NCBI GenBank assembly: GCA_938020525.1
Contig: CALIHW010000174.1
Span: 1-37,176, forward strand
DNA: 37,176 nt
Source of the DNA: an uncultured Granulosicoccaceae bacterium
Lineage (GTDB): Bacteria > Pseudomonadota > Gammaproteobacteria > Granulosicoccales > Granulosicoccaceae
Reading direction: 5' to 3'
The notes under the pieces were generated by a model. The model made no database searches, had not been told where the DNA came from, and saw nothing but the letters and a program-made list of their open reading frames with translations. Below are positions 34,753-37,176 of the stretch, piece after piece. The translations under genes were made by a program, and so were the position numbers. How positions within the stretch are numbered: position 1 is the first letter of the stretch; every line of letters begins with the position of its first letter.

Positions 34753-35736
34753 TTAAGTAGCGTCTTTCATACGCTGATCATGCTCATTGAGTAACTGACC
34801 GGCCCCCCAGTCGGTCTGCTTAAGACCGCGCATGATCGCAACCAGGTTGTTGTCTCGAATGCGTTCAAGCTCTCTTATCGAATGCATTCCAGATTGTTCA
34901 TCGGACTGTGTTGCTATGGTATCAACCAACTCATCAGTGAGCTCCGGTACATCCATTAACTTGGTCCACGGCCATTGCAAACACGGACCGAACTGAGCAA
35001 TAAAATGCGCCATACCCGCTTCACCACCGGCAACACGGTATGTCTCAAACAAACCCATCTGCGCCCAACGCAAACCGAAGCCATAACGAATAGCATCGTC
35101 TATCTCTTCTGTTGTTGCCACGCCATCTTTTATTAACCATAAACCTTCGCGCCAAACCGCCTCAAGAAAACGATCTGCGATATGCGCATCTATTTCTTTA
35201 CGCACCTTCAATGGTTTCATACCAATCAAAGTGAGTATCTCGCAGGCACGATCAACAACAGCAGGATCCGTTTCAGCACCGGCAACAACTTCGACCAGTG
35301 GCAACAGATAGACGGGATTAAACGGGTGAGCAACGAGTATCTGGCCGGGTCTGGTCGCACCTTGCTGCAACACACTTGGCTTATAACCTGATGTAGAAGA
35401 TCCCAGCACTGCAGACTCGGGAGCATGGTTCTGTATTTCTTTAAATACACTGTGCTTTATTTCTATTCGCTCCGGCACACTCTCCTGAATCCAGTCAGCG
35501 TTTTCTACCGCGGACTTTACATCCGCTACAAAACTCAACGCACCTTCAGGCGGCATTTTAACGTCCGCAAGTTGAGGCAATGACCCACGGGCGTTATCGA
35601 GCATTTCATTGATTTTTCGTTCAGCATCGTCGGCCAAATCGTAAACCCGGACATTCCAGCCGTTTAGTAAAAAACGCGCTGCCCATCCACCACCTATGAC
35701 ACCACCACCGATAATTGCCGCTGTTTTATTGCTCAT
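34753..35736 (-). CDS. lcdH: L-carnitine 3-dehydrogenase
   Basis: A 327-residue NAD-dependent enzyme of the 3-hydroxyacyl-CoA dehydrogenase fold, oxidising L-carnitine to 3-dehydrocarnitine. The NAD loop is AAIIGGGVIGGGWAARFLLN. The catalytic His is in LVAHPFNPVYLLPLVEVV, and the C-terminal domain has IADRFLEAVWREGLWLIKDG and YGFGLRWAQMGLFETYRVAG, all typical of the carnitine-specific branch (about 320 residues) rather than FadB-type enzymes. It sits 81 bases downstream of the beta-keto acid cleavage enzyme, the pairing known for aerobic carnitine degradation in Pseudomonas and relatives. It is cytoplasmic. No homologue of the betainyl-CoA thioesterase that completes that pathway is in the window. 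Confidence 0.92.
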   Translation of the reverse strand: MSNKTAAIIGGGVIGGGWAARFLLNGWNVRVYDLADDAERKINEMLDNARGSLPQLADVKMPPEGALSFVADVKSAVENADWIQESVPERIEIKHSVFKEIQNHAPESAVLGSSTSGYKPSVLQQGATRPGQILVAHPFNPVYLLPLVEVVAGAETDPAVVDRACEILTLIGMKPLKVRKEIDAHIADRFLEAVWREGLWLIKDGVATTEEIDDAIRYGFGLRWAQMGLFETYRVAGGEAGMAHFIAQFGPCLQWPWTKLMDVPELTDELVDTIATQSDEQSGMHSIRELERIRDNNLVAIMRGLKQTDWGAGQLLNEHDQRMKDAT

Positions 35737-35817
35737 GGTTTATTACTCATCTTTATATCACTGCCGGTTTTGGCTCTTGCATCAGTTGGGCTATTGCTAA
35801 TTGTAAGTAACAGGGCC

Positions 35818-36735
35818 TTACGACTTACCGACCGGGGATTGCTTTTTCAGGTTCAACATTTCACGAACTTCCTGCGGGCCCATTACTTTTGAGCCCATGT
35901 TCTCAATAATAGAAACTGATCTTTCAACTAACTGTGCGTTGGTAGCAAGCACACCTTTCTCAAGCCACAGGTTATCTTCAAGCCCCACACGCACGTTACC
36001 ACCAGCAAGTACCGCGGCTGCCACATAAGCCATCTGATTACGGCTTATAGAAAACGCAGAGAATACCCAGTGATCAGGCACATTGTTAACCATTGCCATA
36101 AAAGTATTCAGATCATCCGGTGCACCCCAGGGTATTCCCATACAAAGCTGCACTAGCGCTGGATCTTTAAGAATACCTTCTTCAACCAACTGCTTTGCGA
36201 ACCAGAGATGACCTGTATCAAATGCCTCAATCTCCGGGCGGACTGCAAGATCCGTCATCATCTGCCCCATTGATCGGAGCATCCCCGGTGTATTGGTTGC
36301 AACGTAATCCGCTTCTGCAAAGTTCATAGTGCCGCAATCGAGCGTGCAGATCTCCGGCAGACATTCGGCAACATGTGCAACTCTTTCTGCTGGCCCGACT
36401 AGGTCGGTACCGGCACTCGGTGGTAACGGATTTTCACCGCTACCGAAAACCAGATCGCCCCCCATTCCGGCAGTCAGGTTAAGTACAACATCTACCTCAC
36501 TCGCTCTAATTCGATCAGTGACCTCTCGGTAGTACTCAAGCTTACGCGAAGGTGTGCCTGTATCTGGGTCACGCACGTGGCAGTGCACCACAGCAGCACC
36601 TGCACGGGCAGCATCAATAGCGCTGTTGGCAATCTGCTCCGGACTGCGGGGAACATGGGAGGAGCGATCCTGCGAGCTGCCGGACCCAGTGACCGCGCAG
36701 GTGATAAAAACATTCTTGTTTGGCGTCAGACTCAT
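35818..36735 (-). CDS. BKACE (DUF849) enzyme, probable 3-dehydrocarnitine-cleaving
   Basis: A 305-residue zinc-dependent beta-keto acid cleavage enzyme: 3-dehydrocarnitine plus acetyl-CoA gives betainyl-CoA plus acetoacetate. The zinc and substrate motif is AAVVHCHVRDPDTG, with VFITCAVTGSG at the N-terminus, VVLNLTAGMGGDLVFG, CTLDCGTMNFAEADYV and the C-terminal NVRVGLEDNLWLEKGVLATN. The DCGTMNF block and the adjacent carnitine dehydrogenase point to the dehydrocarnitine subgroup of this family, the step I recall as CdhC in Pseudomonas; the symbol is left blank because the naming is from memory. It is the first gene of the operon; AAGG lies nine bases before ATG 36735. A weak TACAAT -10 (36764-36769, minus strand) lacks a clear -35, suggesting activator dependence. 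Confidence 0.87.
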   Translation of the reverse strand: MSLTPNKNVFITCAVTGSGSSQDRSSHVPRSPEQIANSAIDAARAGAAVVHCHVRDPDTGTPSRKLEYYREVTDRIRASEVDVVLNLTAGMGGDLVFGSGENPLPPSAGTDLVGPAERVAHVAECLPEICTLDCGTMNFAEADYVATNTPGMLRSMGQMMTDLAVRPEIEAFDTGHLWFAKQLVEEGILKDPALVQLCMGIPWGAPDDLNTFMAMVNNVPDHWVFSAFSISRNQMAYVAAAVLAGGNVRVGLEDNLWLEKGVLATNAQLVERSVSIIENMGSKVMGPQEVREMLNLKKQSPVGKS

Positions 36736-36890
36736 AGAAACAGACCTTACTGTGTTTGATGCGATTGTATCTGTGTCTGCGTAGCAGGCACACGGGTTTA
36801 TTCACCTGACTGTGCTCCGCTTACGACATAGTTTGCTTTCGAAGAGAGGACACCAGAGGTTCAATCAGATGCACTATTTGAGCGACATAA

Positions 36891-36937
36891 CCCTCCCCTG
36901 CGCTTAGACGCCGACCCTCGCGTTCCGGGAGGGTGTC
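36891..36937. repeat. 47-bp double-hairpin module, copy 2
   Basis: CCCTCCCCTGCGCTTAGACG, then CCGACCCTCGCGTTCCGGGA and GGGTGTCA. It shares the core GCGCTTAGACGCCGACCCT and the final GGAGGGTGTCA with 624-669. It lies upstream of the carnitine operon and directly before the aminotransferase-tail fossil. Confidence 0.7.
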
Positions 36938-36950
36938 AGTCATTGCTGAC

Positions 36951-37004
36951 CGCGAGAGTATTATTGCTACCATGGCAAACCTGCAAAACGTTGGTTTGTC
37001 ATAG
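36951..37004 (+). pseudogene. Fossil of an aminotransferase 3' end (17 codons plus stop)
   Basis: The plus strand reads RESIIATMANLQNVGLS and stop, against RESIIATMADLQSDGLW and stop at the end of the aminotransferase gene (24213-24266). About 10 of 54 bases differ. The first three changes (ATT/ATC, GCT/GCA, ACC/ACG) are silent, which suggests the fragment came from a functional paralogue. Homology runs on past the stop into the shared 3' repeat. No upstream coding sequence is attached; the 47-bp hairpin module lies just in front. Confidence 0.75.
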
Positions 37005-37176
37005 ATCGAAGCCCCGAATAGTCATTCTCCCTGGGGAGGGTGTCGTCAAAGCATTTAGTGACTATCACATAACCATAACCAGTGCTGCTTTTGTCATTCT
37101 CCCTGGGGAGAATCCGGCGTGTAGTTTGCGCCGGAAGAGGGGTATGTCTGGTTAGATATTCAATAAGACTTCGAGC
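37005..37176 (+). repeat. Dispersed structured repeat, copy D (runs off the window)
   Basis: ATCGAAGCCCCGAATAGT is shared with the 3' side of the aminotransferase gene. From 37021 the sequence is about 90% identical to copy C (23905-24061) up to the last base of the window. It contains ATTCTCCCTGGGGAGAAT (37096-37113), an intact hairpin 2 CCGGCG-TGTAGTTTG-CGCCGG (37114-37134) and AAGAGGGGT. The remaining operon-upstream gap (36736-36890) shows no gene. Confidence 0.85.

Overview
The window looks like chromosomal DNA of a marine or aquatic Gammaproteobacterium of moderate G+C, near 48% by eye. This rests on the single-chain 1301-residue PurL, the MsrP/MsrQ pair, a GH-plus-sulfatase pair for sulfated polysaccharide, and a carnitine/betaine catabolic operon. 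Genus is not claimed. I see no rRNA, tRNA, CRISPR array, prophage or intact transposase, and no transcription-factor gene in 37 kb. The left edge cuts mdh and the right edge stops inside a dispersed repeat.

Layout. (1) 1-2.4 kb: mdh tail with a strong terminator, a tandem repeat block, then the msrP-msrQ operon (minus). (2) 2.6-8.7 kb: a lone protein resembling DUF4011 (plus), convergent with purL (minus). (3) 9.2-12.3 kb: a lipoprotein glycoside-hydrolase-like enzyme (plus) convergent with a lipoprotein sulfatase (minus). (4) 12.4-16.2 kb: a SAM methyltransferase (plus), a frameshifted and truncated methyltransferase pseudogene, and an 870-aa HerA/DUF87-type ATPase (minus). (5) 16.3-23.7 kb: a sugar-uptake locus. 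Binding protein, two permeases and a UgpC/MalK-type ATPase lie on the minus strand, divergent from a BadF-type sugar kinase, nagA and a Gfo/Idh/MocA oxidoreductase on the plus strand. Together they look like uptake, phosphorylation and deacetylation of an N-acetylated amino sugar. (6) 23.7-29.1 kb: a MITE-like element, paired structured repeats, a class III aminotransferase, an EamA transporter, a small anchored protein and selO. (7) 29.1-36.7 kb: a minus-strand operon (BKACE, L-carnitine dehydrogenase, acyl-CoA dehydrogenase, ADP-forming acyl-CoA ligase, CaiD, then a TetA-like MFS exporter). It could carry gamma-butyrobetaine or crotonobetaine through carnitine towards glycine betaine. (8) 36.7-37.2 kb: repeats carrying a second copy of the aminotransferase 3' end.

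The most unusual signal is in the gaps. A family of structured repeats sits directly behind stop codons. It has a CTCCC/GGGAG hairpin, a second hairpin whose stem changes on both arms while the loop core GTMGTTT is kept, and then AAGAGGGGT. In two unrelated cases (msrQ and the aminotransferase) the repeat has been duplicated together with the last codons of the gene in front of it, leaving gene-tail fossils at 454-504 and 36951-37004. Two further non-autonomous elements (23714-23872 and 33304-33556) share terminal inverted repeats. The second has a 4-bp CTAG target duplication that supplies the stop codon of the acyl-CoA dehydrogenase.
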